Of a stretch of 64,000 nucleotides of DNA, positions 63,408 through 64,000 are shown in pieces; position 1 is the first letter of the stretch; every line of letters begins with the position of its first letter. Origin of the DNA: Scylla paramamosain (lineage: Eukaryota > Arthropoda > Malacostraca > Decapoda > Portunidae); contig NC_087191.1 of NCBI RefSeq assembly GCF_035594125.1, forward strand, positions 6,716,967-6,780,966, in the 5' to 3' direction. The notes beneath the pieces were generated by a model. The model saw only the letters and a program-made list of their open reading frames with translations, was not told where the DNA came from and did no database searches. Position numbers and translations under genes: made by a program.

Positions 63408-64000
63408 GAGAGGCTGAAGACAGTCAGTTAGAGGAGAGGAATTGATGAGGCGAAGAGCTTTTGATTCCACCCTGTCTAGAAGACTGGTATGAGTGGACCA
63501 CCCCCTCCAAGACATGTGAACAGAGTTAGTAGCTAGGGGGGGTGAGGAAAACTGGCAGAGACGTCTCATGAAGCCTAACTTCAAAGAAACTGTTTTAGCT
63601 AGAGATGAGATGTGAAGTTTCCAGTTTAAATTATAAGAAAAGGACAGACTGAGGATCTTCATTGTAGAAGAGGGAGACATTTAAGTGTTATTCAAGAAGA
63701 GGGAATAGTTGTCTGGAAGGCTGTCTCAAGTTGATAGATGGAGTAATTGAGTTTTTGAGGCATTGAACAATTCTAAGTTTGCTCTGCCCCAATCAGAGGT
63801 CTGGTGTTCTGTGGCTTCCGTGCGTGAAATGTTTACTTCTGAAGGGTTGGACATCTATGAAAAGACGTGGAAAAGTGCAGGGTGGTATCATCAGCGTAGA
63901 AGTGGACAGGACAAGAAGTCTGAATTAGAAGGTCATTAATGAATAATAGGAAGAGTGTAGGTGAAAGGACAGAACCCCAAGGAACACCACTAGTAATAGA
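62945..64000 (-). mobile_element. LINE-A copy running off the window
   Basis: 3' UTR and poly(T) at 62947-62962, C-terminus with (GA)n at 63345-63412, then reverse transcriptase. Shares the (GA)n, the CATGTGAACAGAGTTAG deletion and 5' flank with 8347-9765, so the two are duplicates rather than independent insertions. Confidence 0.85.

Overview
The window is repeat-rich animal DNA, most likely from an arthropod and probably a decapod crustacean. That placement is an inference from the very dense dinucleotide and trinucleotide microsatellites, the many decayed non-LTR retrotransposon copies, the BEL/Pao and hAT remnants and the tRNA-derived SINE. It is not a database match. No bacterial, organellar or viral gene content is visible. 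Most long open frames are translations of (TA)n, (CT)n, (CA)n, (TAA)n or (CCT)n arrays and are not genes.

Layout: 0-20 kb is almost entirely transposon debris: hAT fragments, several LINE families, an unclassified dispersed repeat, and a tRNA-derived SINE with a perfect 20-bp target-site duplication. 20.5-24.4 kb holds a first cluster of small secreted cysteine-rich peptide modules (minus strand). 24.5-37.5 kb is again transposon debris, plus one possible host terminal exon near 32.0 kb. 37.6-39.6 kb holds a second peptide locus (plus strand) with two genes. 39.9-47.7 kb has a BEL/Pao retrotransposon split by a LINE. 48-53 kb is microsatellite and dispersed-repeat DNA. 53.2-59.8 kb holds a third peptide cluster (minus strand), an inverted counterpart of the 38-kb locus. 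60-64 kb is microsatellites, LINE fragments and a segmental duplication of 7.9-9.8 kb.

The most interesting content is the peptide family. Each protein has a leucine-rich signal peptide and one or three copies of a four-cysteine module, C-x2-C-x(7 or 9)-C-x5-C. Single-module genes lie at 23868-24104 (-), 38360-38608 (+) and 57394-57642 (-). Three-module genes lie at 37699-38098 (+) and 58552-59031 (-). At the two complete loci the three-module gene precedes the single-module gene, each with its own TATA box. Three elements recur downstream of the single-module genes: a 29-31-bp minisatellite rich in CACCTG/CACTTG, a trinucleotide array, and a conserved block (here called Z) carrying a poly(A)-type signal. 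Pseudogene copies lie at 54055-54139 and 26745-26850. I recognise no described family for this module.

Several copies are damaged or remodelled. The 37.7-kb gene has a 1-base insertion relative to its paralogue. The 38.4-kb gene stops before its fourth cysteine and has 27 consecutive leucines encoded by a CTA microsatellite. The 58.6-kb gene has a LINE inserted between its TATA box and coding region, so its open frame now starts inside the LINE tail. The region looks like a birth-and-death cluster driven by tandem and inverted duplication, microsatellite change and transposon insertion.
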